Origin: Fontibacillus phaseoli
Lineage (GTDB): Bacteria > Bacillota > Bacilli > Paenibacillales > Paenibacillaceae
DNA length: 64,000 bases
Assembly: GCF_003337355.1 (NCBI RefSeq)
Contig: NZ_QPJW01000008.1
Coordinates: forward strand, 1-64,000
Direction of reading: 5' to 3'
Shown here piece by piece: positions 35,773-43,493 of the stretch. A program made the position numbers and the translations under genes. The stretch's first letter is position 1. The number at the start of each line of letters is the position of its first letter. Below the pieces are notes generated by a model, which made no database searches, had not been told where the DNA came from, and saw only the letters and a list, made by a program, of their open reading frames with translations.

Positions 35773-35783
35773 TGTTATTAACA
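35773..35783. promoter_or_regulatory. Short palindrome before pnuC, possible regulator site
   Basis: TGTTA-T-TAACA lies about 70 bases upstream of the pnuC start. It is a weak candidate for the binding site of the Nudix-HTH regulator encoded two genes later. No NAD riboswitch motif was recognised in this leader. Confidence 0.25.
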
Positions 35784-35850
35784 AAATGTTACCAAGTGAC
35801 GCGGGAATTTATCGCTCCGTTTAGGAGTGGAGAAAGCTGGGGGATGCAAG

Positions 35851-36528
35851 ATGAAGAAGGTTGCGGGTGGCTGGAACCTGTTCGAAATGATCTGGTTGGT
35901 GTTGTTTACCTCGATCGCTGTCGGGTTTACGGTGATTTCCAAGGATTCTTTATTCGGGTTTACGGTCTTTATCACCGGGGTGCTGTGCGTGGTACTTGCG
36001 GCGAAGGGGAACCTGATGAGCTATGTTTTCGGTATGTACAATACCGTCGGTTACGCTTATTTAGCCTATATTAACGGTTTGTTTGGAGAGGTTATGCTGA
36101 ATCTGCTTTTCTTTGTTCCAATGAACGTTATCGGCTTCTATATGTGGAAAAATAACCGCCAGGGCGGCAAGCTGGCCATGCGCCAGATGGAGCTTAAAGG
36201 TCTGTTCCTCGTCGGCGCGGTCTGCGTATTAGGCTGTCTGCTGCTGGGTTTTGGGCTTTCGTTCATCCCCGGACAAAACTCGCCTTACATCGATGCCATT
36301 ACGACGGTGCTGTCGGTCGTGGCCACCTTTTTAATGGTTAGAAGATTTAAGGAACAATGGCTGGTCTATATCGTGTTGAATCTCTTCACGGTGCTGCTGT
36401 GGGCGATTCGGATGCTGGAGGGCAGCGGCGAAGGCTTGCTGATGATCGTGATGTGGAGCGCGTATCTGGTTAACGCGGTTTACGGCTACTATATCTGGAA
36501 CAAAGGGGCCAAGGAGGTGGCGGCATGA
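35851..36528 (+). CDS. pnuC: PnuC-type nicotinamide riboside transporter
   Basis: A 225-residue membrane protein with seven or so hydrophobic segments. PnuC features are LMSYVFGMYNTVGYAYLAY, VPMNVIGFYMWKNN and the final WSAYLVNAVYGYYIW. PnuC proteins take up nicotinamide riboside, which is trapped by phosphorylation. The ATG at 35851 has GGGGGAT upstream. The next gene overlaps its stop by four bases and encodes the kinase and adenylyltransferase that complete salvage to NAD. Confidence 0.92.
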   Translation: MKKVAGGWNLFEMIWLVLFTSIAVGFTVISKDSLFGFTVFITGVLCVVLAAKGNLMSYVFGMYNTVGYAYLAYINGLFGEVMLNLLFFVPMNVIGFYMWKNNRQGGKLAMRQMELKGLFLVGAVCVLGCLLLGFGLSFIPGQNSPYIDAITTVLSVVATFLMVRRFKEQWLVYIVLNLFTVLLWAIRMLEGSGEGLLMIVMWSAYLVNAVYGYYIWNKGAKEVAA

Positions 36529-37535
36529 AAAGTCTTGGATTGACGCTGGGGAAGTTTGCCCCGCTGCATAAAGGGCATCAGTTTATGATCGAAACGGCGC
36601 TGCAAGAGGTCGACGAATTGATCGTGGTGATTTATGAGACGACGGTCACGCCGATCCCGCTCCATATTCGGGCGAACTGGATTCGTAAGCTCTACCCGGC
36701 GGTCCGGGTGATTGAAGCCTGGGACGGTCCGGACGGGTATTCGAACGACCGGGAGCATGAGATTCGGGAAGAACAGTATATATTGGGTCTGCTGAATGGC
36801 GAGCAAGTAACGCATTTTTACTCCAGTGAGTTTTACGGCGGACATATGAGTCTAGCCTTGGGTGCGGTAGACCGGCGGGTCGATGAAGCCCGCGAAGATG
36901 TTCCGATCTCGGCGACGATGGTCCGTTCCGATCCATATAAGTACAGGGAGTTCGTAAGCGAACTCGTGTACCGGGATTTGATCACGAAGGTGGTATTCGT
37001 AGGCGCGATGTCGACGGGCAAGTCGACCCTTACCGAAGCGCTGGCGCAGCGGTATCGCACGACCTTTGCTAGCGAATATGGACGCGATTATTGGACCGAG
37101 CATCAGGTGGACCGCAGAATTGGTCTGGAAGCGTTCGATGAAATCGCGGTGGGTCATATCGAGCGCGAAGAGCAGGCTTTGCTGGAGGCGAACCGGGTTC
37201 TGTTCGTCGATACCAACGCGATTACCACGTATATGTTCGCCCTGGATTACCACGGCCGGGCGCCCGAGCTCTTAACCCGGATCGCCCTGGAGAATGCGCA
37301 GCGGTACGATCTGTTCTTCCTGTGCGACGACGATATTCCTTACGACGATACGTGGGATCGCAGCGGAGATCAGAAGCGGCATATTTTTCATAAGCAAATC
37401 ATCGCGGACTTGAAGGAACGGCGTATTCCCTACATTACGCTGCGGGGCAGCCTGGAGGAACGCATGCGCAAGGTAGACGAGGTGCTGGCGAAGTTCGAGC
37501 CCTACGGGAACTATTTCGGCGAGCTGAACGGTTAG
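36525..37535 (+). CDS. nadR: NadR-type NMN adenylyltransferase / ribosylnicotinamide kinase
   Basis: A 336-residue fusion. The N-terminal nucleotidyltransferase domain has GKFAPLHKGHQFMIETAL (the GxxxPxHxGH motif) and ISATMVRSDP (the ISxTxxR motif). The C-terminal kinase domain has P-loop FVGAMSTGKSTLTEAL and EYGRDYW. It lacks the N-terminal HTH of E. coli NadR, so it is an enzyme only. The kinase makes NMN from the riboside imported by PnuC and the N-terminal domain adenylates NMN to NAD. AAGGAGG precedes the ATG. Confidence 0.92.
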   Translation: MKSLGLTLGKFAPLHKGHQFMIETALQEVDELIVVIYETTVTPIPLHIRANWIRKLYPAVRVIEAWDGPDGYSNDREHEIREEQYILGLLNGEQVTHFYSSEFYGGHMSLALGAVDRRVDEAREDVPISATMVRSDPYKYREFVSELVYRDLITKVVFVGAMSTGKSTLTEALAQRYRTTFASEYGRDYWTEHQVDRRIGLEAFDEIAVGHIEREEQALLEANRVLFVDTNAITTYMFALDYHGRAPELLTRIALENAQRYDLFFLCDDDIPYDDTWDRSGDQKRHIFHKQIIADLKERRIPYITLRGSLEERMRKVDEVLAKFEPYGNYFGELNG

Positions 37536-37579
37536 ATCAGATGGACTAAAGAATAAAATGCAGGCAGGAGGCGAACCCG

Positions 37580-38467
37580 TTGGATTTGCTGGATCGCGAC
37601 GGACTTACGGAACGCGAATTTTTGGAGCGCTACCGGGCAGGAGATTACGAGCGGCCTTCGGTAGCGGCCGATATGGTCATCTTCACCGTGACGGATGAGG
37701 AGGCGGACAGTTACCGCAAACTGGCGGAAAAAGAGCTGCGCATCCTGCTCATTCGCCGGGGAGGGCATCCCTACCTGGGCAAATGGGCGCTGCCGGGCGG
37801 CTTTGTCCGGCCGAATGAAACGGCGGAGCAGGCCGCGGCGAGGGAACTGCGCGAGGAAACCGGCGTAGACGATGTTTATTTGGAGCAGCTATACACCTTT
37901 AGCGATATCGGGCGGGACCCTCGAACCTGGGTGATGAGCTGCAGTTATATGGCTCTGATCAACAGCGATAAATTGGAGCTTAAAGCGGGGGACGATGCGG
38001 CCGAAGCGGCCTGGTTCAAGTTATCTTACCGGCTGTTGCGGGAACGGAAGGAACTGGCCGAGGACGGATACGTCAAGACGCTGGAATACGAGCTTAAGCT
38101 AAGCAGCGAAGGAGAAGAGCTGAAGGCTGTCGTGGCGAGGACGATGACGGCGAAGTCCACATCGACCGGCACGGATTATGCAATCGTATTGAATGACGGA
38201 TTGGCCTTTGACCATGCGAAGATCATAGCGTGTGCTATCGAGCGGCTGCGGGGAAAAGTGAATTATACCGACATTGCGCTGCATTTGATGCCGAAACTCT
38301 TTACCTTGACGGAATTGCAGCAGGTTTACGAGGTCATTTCGGGCAAAGAGCTGCTGAAGGCGGCCTTCCGGCGCAAAGTGGCCGATCTCGTGGCGGAGAC
38401 CGATCATTACACCGAAAACGCGGGGCACCGCCCATCCCGCTTGTATCGGAGAAATTTGGAGGACTAA
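37580..38467 (+). CDS. Nudix-winged helix protein (NrtR-like regulator)
   Basis: A 295-residue protein with an N-terminal Nudix domain and a C-terminal winged HTH (IALHLMPKLFTLTELQQVYEVISGKELLKAAFRRKV, about residues 225-260). This is the layout of NrtR, the Nudix-related repressor of NAD metabolism that responds to ADP-ribose. Unlike many NrtR proteins the Nudix box is intact: G-x5-E-x7-R-E-L-x-E-E-x-G-V within GGFVRPNETAEQAAARELRE and following residues. Hydrolase activity is therefore also possible. It starts at TTG with AGGAGGCG upstream and follows pnuC-nadR, its expected targets. Confidence 0.88.
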   Translation: MDLLDRDGLTEREFLERYRAGDYERPSVAADMVIFTVTDEEADSYRKLAEKELRILLIRRGGHPYLGKWALPGGFVRPNETAEQAAARELREETGVDDVYLEQLYTFSDIGRDPRTWVMSCSYMALINSDKLELKAGDDAAEAAWFKLSYRLLRERKELAEDGYVKTLEYELKLSSEGEELKAVVARTMTAKSTSTGTDYAIVLNDGLAFDHAKIIACAIERLRGKVNYTDIALHLMPKLFTLTELQQVYEVISGKELLKAAFRRKVADLVAETDHYTENAGHRPSRLYRRNLED

Positions 38468-38469
38468 CG

Positions 38470-39132
38470 ATGATTTACAATCTCGAAGAGTTAAGAAAAG
38501 CATATAACGCGGGAAACACCTTCAAGTTCGTGTTCTTTTGGGGCCATACGCCTCCGAAAGACGGGAGCGTCGATAAAAGCTGCTTTAGCCAGTGGTGGAT
38601 GTGCCCGTTCAAGGTAGAGGGGACGGAGTACTCCTGCGCCGAGCAGTTTATGATGGCCGAGAAGGCAAGGCTGTTCGGCGATGACGAAATGCTGGAGTCG
38701 ATCTTGAAGGCCAAGCATCCGAAGGAGATGAAAGCTTACGGGCGCGCGGTCCAAAACTTCGACAAGGAGATTTGGGATAAGGAATGCTACGGCATCGTCA
38801 AAAGAGCCAGCTTGGCCAAATTTTCGCAGAATCCGATGCTTGGCGAATACCTCAAGTCGACGAAAAACCGCATCCTCGTCGAAGCCAGCCCGCGGGACCG
38901 CATTTGGGGGATCGGCATGGGCCAGTCCAATCCTGACGAGTCGACACTTTCTTGGCGAAAGACTGGAGGATATGATTCCAATCTTCTTTTCCAGCCGCTA
39001 TCGCTTCCTGTAGCTTATTCAATGTTTCCGGTTGGGGCAGCCCATGAATATTGCCCTCGACCAAGGCCGGTTTATCGGCACGCTGTTTCAAATGTTCGTA
39101 TAAGTTTAAGCCGTATTGCGTCGAATCGTTAA
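38470..39132 (+). pseudogene. NADAR (DUF1768) protein with replaced C-terminus
   Basis: The start is the ATG just after the Nudix gene stop. The first ~155 residues are a good NADAR domain (FFWGHTPP, FSQWWMCPFKVEGTEYSCAEQFMMAEKA, SPRDRIWGIGMGQSNPD). NADAR proteins act on ADP-ribose-type adducts, including N-glycosidic ADP-ribosyl-guanine. The expected end (NLLGFALMxVR) is missing. From about 38940 the frame runs through the antisense of another coding fragment and yields 60 unrelated residues. The gene is probably inactive or altered, but the open frame persists to 220 residues. Confidence 0.65.
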
Positions 39133-39139
39133 TTTTCAT
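38943..39139 (-). pseudogene. 5' fragment of an unknown minus-strand gene
   Basis: An ATG at 39139 with GGAAAGGTG upstream opens a plausible N-terminus, MKINDSTQYGLNLYEHLKQR, then ALVEGNIHGLPQPETL. After about 66 codons it runs into the antisense of the NADAR gene. It looks like the start of a gene cut by the same rearrangement that removed the NADAR 3' end. Family unknown. Confidence 0.45.
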
Positions 39140-39333
39140 GAATCCTGCACCTTTCCTAATTAGAGTGATTCGGATAACTTCTTCTAATTTTAGTATTGGA
39201 ATATTATTTCATATCTTTTATATTTATGGATGGAAAAGCAGCGGGACTGCTTAAGGTATTCATCAGGTTCTATTTATTGTTAAAATAGAGTTTCCATTAC
39301 ATCCAATAACAGGAATTCGGAGGCATGTCATAC

Positions 39334-40377
39334 ATGGAGAGAATACAGGCACTTGACGATTTGTACGAGGATGGCAGCACGGACGTAATTGAACTTGCCT
39401 CCGGTCAATGCACGGTTGTGCAGTGCAACCATAATATTGGACGTTCGTTTATCCGGTCGCTGCTGGGGGAGGGAACAACCTCCGGTTACGGGGTTACCTA
39501 TCGGGGGGAGTTGTTGTCGCTCTGCAACCCCGAAACTGCTAAACAGGTTGGTTTCTGCTCTTTGGGTGAGGGCATGTATGAACGCCTGAAGGTGAGAGAT
39601 TATTTGTTATTTTGGGCTGAAATTTATGAAGTTAGACCTGAGATAGGGGAACTGTTAAGCGGGATCGGATTGGAAGGCAAAGCGAATGAACGGATTTCCA
39701 GACTCAGCTATTCCGAAAAGCGGTTGCTTGGCTTTGCGAGAAGCATCCTACATGATCCGGAGCTTGTCATTTGGGAAGAACCCGAGCAGAATCTGGACCT
39801 TGAGAGTTGCATGATTGCAAGAAGGATGATATCCGGGCTAATTCGCAGAGACAAGGCGGTGTTGATCACCTGCTCGGCGCTCGAGCAAGCGCTGTCGATT
39901 TCGAATGTCATTTACCGGCTGAACGGCAGCAGGTTTGAGCCGATAGCATTACAGGAACCGGCCGAATTGCTCGAGCCTGAGTCCGATGTCGGTGAAGAAG
40001 TGCCTACGGAGGCAGGCATTGAACTGCCGGAGTCTACGGCAAGGCTATCCAGGCTTATGGTGAAAACGGAAGACAAATACGTGTTCATTGATCCGCAGAC
40101 TATCAATTACATAGAAAGCAACGAAGGCATAACGACCTTGTTTACGAAAGAAGGCCGCTTCGCCTGTGCTTGGACGCTGGTGGAATTGGAGGACAAGTTG
40201 AAGCCGTTCCGGTTCTATCGCTGTCACCGTTCCTATATCGTCAATCTGAATCAAATAGCCGAGCTGATCGTATGGAGCCGCAACAGCTATAGTCTGGTTT
40301 TGAGCGACGGTCAAAAGTCCAGGATCCCGTTGTCCAAGGGAAAATTCGAGGAACTCAAGACGATCGTCGCTCTGTAA
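39334..40377 (+). CDS. Fusion of a degenerate ABC ATPase domain and a LytTR DNA-binding domain
   Basis: A 347-residue protein. Residues ~5-200 follow the ABC ATPase plan but lack Walker A lysine/serine (QCNHNIGRSFI instead of GxxGxGKST). They retain a signature-like RLSYSEKRLLGFARSILHDPELVIWEEPEQNLDLE. Residues ~250-345 form a LytTR domain (YVFIDPQTINYIESNEG, FRFYRCHRSYIVNLNQI, SRIPLSKGKFEEL). The ATPase part probably cannot hydrolyse ATP and may sense or contact the transporter encoded next. The ATG at 39334 is 10 bases from GGAGG; an in-frame ATG at 39325 is too close to it. Confidence 0.85.
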   Translation: MERIQALDDLYEDGSTDVIELASGQCTVVQCNHNIGRSFIRSLLGEGTTSGYGVTYRGELLSLCNPETAKQVGFCSLGEGMYERLKVRDYLLFWAEIYEVRPEIGELLSGIGLEGKANERISRLSYSEKRLLGFARSILHDPELVIWEEPEQNLDLESCMIARRMISGLIRRDKAVLITCSALEQALSISNVIYRLNGSRFEPIALQEPAELLEPESDVGEEVPTEAGIELPESTARLSRLMVKTEDKYVFIDPQTINYIESNEGITTLFTKEGRFACAWTLVELEDKLKPFRFYRCHRSYIVNLNQIAELIVWSRNSYSLVLSDGQKSRIPLSKGKFEELKTIVAL

Positions 40378-40516
40378 GTCCGCTCCGTTTATCCCTGAAA
40401 CGGCTGCTTTCAACCTGCAAATGACTCCTTCCACGGTGATTATGCTGCTATTCGGCGATGAATGTTTAATCTGAAATAGAGCTAACCGGCTACTCCACTC
40501 GAGGAAGGTGAAGTCA

Positions 40517-41362
40517 TTGCAATCCATCATTGAGGTCGAGAACCTCGAAAAGCTGTACAAAAAGAAACCAGCTTTGAGGAAAATCAGCTTTCAAGTTCAG
40601 CAAGGTGAAATATTCGGATTTCTGGGTCCGAGCGGGTCGGGGAAAACGACGACGGTGAAAATTCTGACCTCGCAGCTGATTCATACTTCAGGTAAGGTAA
40701 AGGTCCTCGGGGGTGATCCGAGCCGCAGCCGACACCCCGGGTTTCTGGGCAGAGTCGGAGTGCTTACGGATAACAGCGGGATGTACGAGCGGCTTAGCGT
40801 GCACGATAACCTCGCGTTGTTCTGCCGATTGTACGGCGTGCCGGAGCGAAGAATAGAAGCTGTTCTTGAAACGGTCAACCTGATCGATGACAAGCATACG
40901 CTGGTCGGAAAGCTTTCCAAAGGTATGAAGCAGCGGATTACGCTGGCCCGGACCATTCTGCATGAACCGGACATTCTTTTTCTGGATGAACCGACGTCCG
41001 CTCTGGATCCGGTGAACGGCGGCCGTATCCGGGAGGCGCTCCGCGAGATGAACAGCCGGGGGACCACGATCTTTTTGACAACGCATAATATGCAGGAGGC
41101 GGAGGAGCTTTGCGATCGCGTCGCTTTTCTGAATAATGGGGAGATCTCTGCCCTGGATACTCCGCAAGCATTGCGCTTGCGGCATGGCGACCGGACCATT
41201 ACGGTTACTACGCAGCAGGGAAAACGGGTTGTGGATCAGAATGAAGCGGGGGCGGACGAGGTGCGGGATTTAATAAGAAGCGGAAATTTGCTGGCTATTC
41301 ATTCCAACGAGCCTACGCTTGGCGATATTTTCGTGAAGCTGACGGGGAGGGGACTGGAATGA
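40517..41362 (+). CDS. ABC transporter ATP-binding protein
   Basis: A 281-residue ATPase of the drug/antibiotic exporter group: Walker A GPSGSGKTT, signature KLSKGMKQRI, Walker B ILFLDEPTSALDP, switch His in FLTTHNMQEAEEL. Its order and overall pattern resemble the degenerate domain of the preceding regulator, which may have arisen from it. I chose the TTG at 40517, 6-8 bases after GGAAGGTG; a GTG at 40508 sits inside that site. The permease gene overlaps its stop by four bases. Confidence 0.92.
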   Translation: MQSIIEVENLEKLYKKKPALRKISFQVQQGEIFGFLGPSGSGKTTTVKILTSQLIHTSGKVKVLGGDPSRSRHPGFLGRVGVLTDNSGMYERLSVHDNLALFCRLYGVPERRIEAVLETVNLIDDKHTLVGKLSKGMKQRITLARTILHEPDILFLDEPTSALDPVNGGRIREALREMNSRGTTIFLTTHNMQEAEELCDRVAFLNNGEISALDTPQALRLRHGDRTITVTTQQGKRVVDQNEAGADEVRDLIRSGNLLAIHSNEPTLGDIFVKLTGRGLE

Positions 41363-42075
41363 CGTTCTCGATGCGCCGCTTTAGGGCCATGGTGACAAAA
41401 GAGTGGAAGGACGCGATCCGAAATCCGCAGATTTTACTGAATGCAGGGATGCCGATTCTGCTTGCCGTATTATTAAACCAGAAGGAATTGGAGCCGGGTG
41501 ACCTTACGTTTCTAGCCATTCCTATCCTTGTAGCCATATCCATTACGGGAGCCTTCGTTCAGGCAACCCTGATTGCCGAAGAAAAGGAGAAGAATACGCT
41601 GCGTGCGCTCATGCTGTCGCCGGCTTCCAGACTGGAGGTCCTTGCCGGGAAAAGCGCGACGACCACCCTGTTTGCAATGATCGTGATAGCGGCATGTATC
41701 ATAATATCGGGTGTCCCTGATGTAAATATAGCTTATTTGACGATCCTGTCGATCTTGCTGCTTCTTATTTTTATGGCTCTCGGAACAGTAATTGGCCTCA
41801 TCGCCCGGACCGCCTCGGAATCATCCATTGTAGGTCTGCCTATTTTGCTGTTTTTTATTTTCGGACCCATCTTTGTTCCCGATCTGGATGTGCCCGCTCT
41901 GATGAATATCATCAATTGGCTGCCGTCGCACCAATTCGTGGTGGCCGTAACGGAGCTTGTTCAAGACGGGGGGCTTAAGCAAATTCAGGGAAGTCTGTTT
42001 AATCTGATTATTTGGACGCTTATGTCGGGCATGCTGTGCTTCCTGATTTACGGCAAACAACGATTTGACAAGTAG
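41359..42075 (+). CDS. ABC-2 type permease
   Basis: A 238-residue membrane protein with six hydrophobic segments. The start MTFSMRRFRAMVTKEWKDAIRNPQILLNAG and the IAEEKEKNTLRALMLSPASRLEVLAGKS loop are typical of ABC-2 permeases. It pairs with the upstream ATPase through an ATGA overlap. The complex probably exports a drug or peptide under control of the ABC-LytTR fusion protein. Confidence 0.88.
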   Translation: MTFSMRRFRAMVTKEWKDAIRNPQILLNAGMPILLAVLLNQKELEPGDLTFLAIPILVAISITGAFVQATLIAEEKEKNTLRALMLSPASRLEVLAGKSATTTLFAMIVIAACIIISGVPDVNIAYLTILSILLLLIFMALGTVIGLIARTASESSIVGLPILLFFIFGPIFVPDLDVPALMNIINWLPSHQFVVAVTELVQDGGLKQIQGSLFNLIIWTLMSGMLCFLIYGKQRFDK

Positions 42076-42087
42076 GGAGGCGGGTCT

Positions 42088-42228
42088 ATGCAAATAGAAA
42101 ACGATGGAGGGGTAAGCGTGAATAACAAATTACTGAAGAACCTTGTTTTTGGAGTCGTCCTGCTTATTGCGGTGTTGATCGTGAAGAAGCTGTGGCTGCC
42201 TGACGGGATCCTGGGAATTTTTAAATAG
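42088..42228 (+). CDS. Small single-span membrane protein
   Basis: A 46-codon frame beginning 12 bases after the permease stop, with GGGAGG before the ATG. An internal GTG at 42118 has its own GGAGGGG and would give 36 residues. The product has one hydrophobic helix (LVFGVVLLIAVLIV) flanked by lysines and ends LPDGILGIFK. Its position suggests a small subunit or modulator of the ABC exporter. No family is recognised. Confidence 0.6.
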   Translation: MQIENDGGVSVNNKLLKNLVFGVVLLIAVLIVKKLWLPDGILGIFK

Positions 42229-42321
42229 CGGAGCCCAATAAATCAAATCATGCTTTTGAGGAGCTGCTTGGTGGCTGAGTGGAAGCGATGAGCCCGATAT
42301 TTTGGAGTTGAGAAACACAAC

Positions 42322-42348
42322 AAAAAGCGCCCGATGGGCGCTTTTTTT
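42322..42348. terminator. Bidirectional intrinsic terminator
   Basis: AAAAAGCGCCC (42322-42332) pairs with GGGCGCTTTTT (42336-42346). T runs are present in both directions, and it lies between the ABC operon and the convergent EamA gene. Confidence 0.88.
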
Positions 42349-42379
42349 AGTGGTTTTCATGCTCCTGCTCGATCTGCAT

Positions 42380-43303
42380 TCAACCATCTCCATGCTGTTT
42401 TTTTCGAGCCAGACGATTTGTTCCAATAACCCCTGCTATAATCAGTACCGAGCCGATCCAATGATACACCGTAACTTCTTCCCCAAGAAATAACGCTCCG
42501 GCTACCATGGAGACGATGGTAGAAAGATTGGAAAATACGCTCATTTTCGCAGCTTCCATTTTAGACAGGATGTAGTTCGACAACAACGCTGTGACCAGCG
42601 AGGATACTACGCCCAAGAAAAGTATGGATACGATAAAGGTACCGCTGGAGAGCGGTGCCAACAAGCGGGGGAACGTCCCGGCGGCCGCATGATTGATAAG
42701 CGAAATGGTCAGAAAAACGATGAATCCGATACCCAACATCATAAAAGTGAGTTCAGCCGGGCTGAACTGCTTCGAAAGCGAGCGGGCTAAAACGGTATAT
42801 CCGGCAAAAGCGACGCATGTCAATAATAACAACGAGATCCCCGTCAGGTTCGACAAATCAATTCGGCTGCCTTTCATAACGAAGATGAACACAACGCCGA
42901 ACACCGACAGAAAGATCGACAGCTTCTGTAAGATGGTGGTCTTTTCTTTTAAAAATAAAGAGGCGACGATCATCGTTACGACCGGGGTGAACGCGTACAA
43001 AATGCCTCCCTCCGCTGAGGTGGCGTGCTGCAGCCCGAACGCTTGAAGCGAGAAGAACCCAAGCGGGTACATGGTTGCCAGGAGCAACACTTTGTATAGC
43101 GGCTTGCCGCGGTAATCAAGCTTGACCCATCCCAACACCACTGGGACGGAAATAACCAAAAACGATGATGCAAAACGGAATGCCAGGGTGTCGAGTGGTC
43201 CGGCGTAATCGAGAGCAATTTTCGCAAACAAAAATGACAATCCGATAATTACCGCGTTAATCACGGCGAATAAATAAGGAAGCGTATTTTTTTTGGAATT
43301 CAT
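42380..43303 (-). CDS. EamA/DMT family transporter
   Basis: A 307-residue protein with ten membrane segments in two EamA repeats (YLFAVINAVIIGLSFLFAKIAL at the start and SILFLGVVSSLVTALLSNYIL in the second half). The family exports amino acids and other metabolites. It is divergent from a MocR-type regulator whose intergenic region has two perfect palindromes, so that regulator probably controls it. The start ATG is at 43303. Confidence 0.9.
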   Translation of the reverse strand: MNSKKNTLPYLFAVINAVIIGLSFLFAKIALDYAGPLDTLAFRFASSFLVISVPVVLGWVKLDYRGKPLYKVLLLATMYPLGFFSLQAFGLQHATSAEGGILYAFTPVVTMIVASLFLKEKTTILQKLSIFLSVFGVVFIFVMKGSRIDLSNLTGISLLLLTCVAFAGYTVLARSLSKQFSPAELTFMMLGIGFIVFLTISLINHAAAGTFPRLLAPLSSGTFIVSILFLGVVSSLVTALLSNYILSKMEAAKMSVFSNLSTIVSMVAGALFLGEEVTVYHWIGSVLIIAGVIGTNRLARKKQHGDG

Positions 43304-43339
43304 GGTTGGTCACATCATCCTCTCCAATAAACGGTAGCG

Positions 43340-43351
43340 TGTTCGCGAACA
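43340..43351. promoter_or_regulatory. Palindrome TGTTCGCGAACA
   Basis: A perfect 12-base palindrome 37 bases upstream of the EamA start, in the divergent region shared with the MocR-type gene. Confidence 0.45.
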
Positions 43352-43411
43352 TCTAATCGTTGATTTGAAGATATGACAAAATGGCGAATCGAACAACGTC
43401 ATTTTGCTTGA

Positions 43412-43427
43412 ACTGTATCGATACAGT
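43412..43427. promoter_or_regulatory. Palindrome ACTGTATCGATACAGT
   Basis: A perfect 16-base palindrome, 13 bases upstream of a TATAAT box (43441-43446) that precedes the MocR-type gene. It is a candidate binding site for that regulator. Confidence 0.55.
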
Positions 43428-43493
43428 GGTTGGGGAATAGTATAATGAAGTAGAAATAAACCAGAGATTATGCATACGGACAAGGGGAACAAC

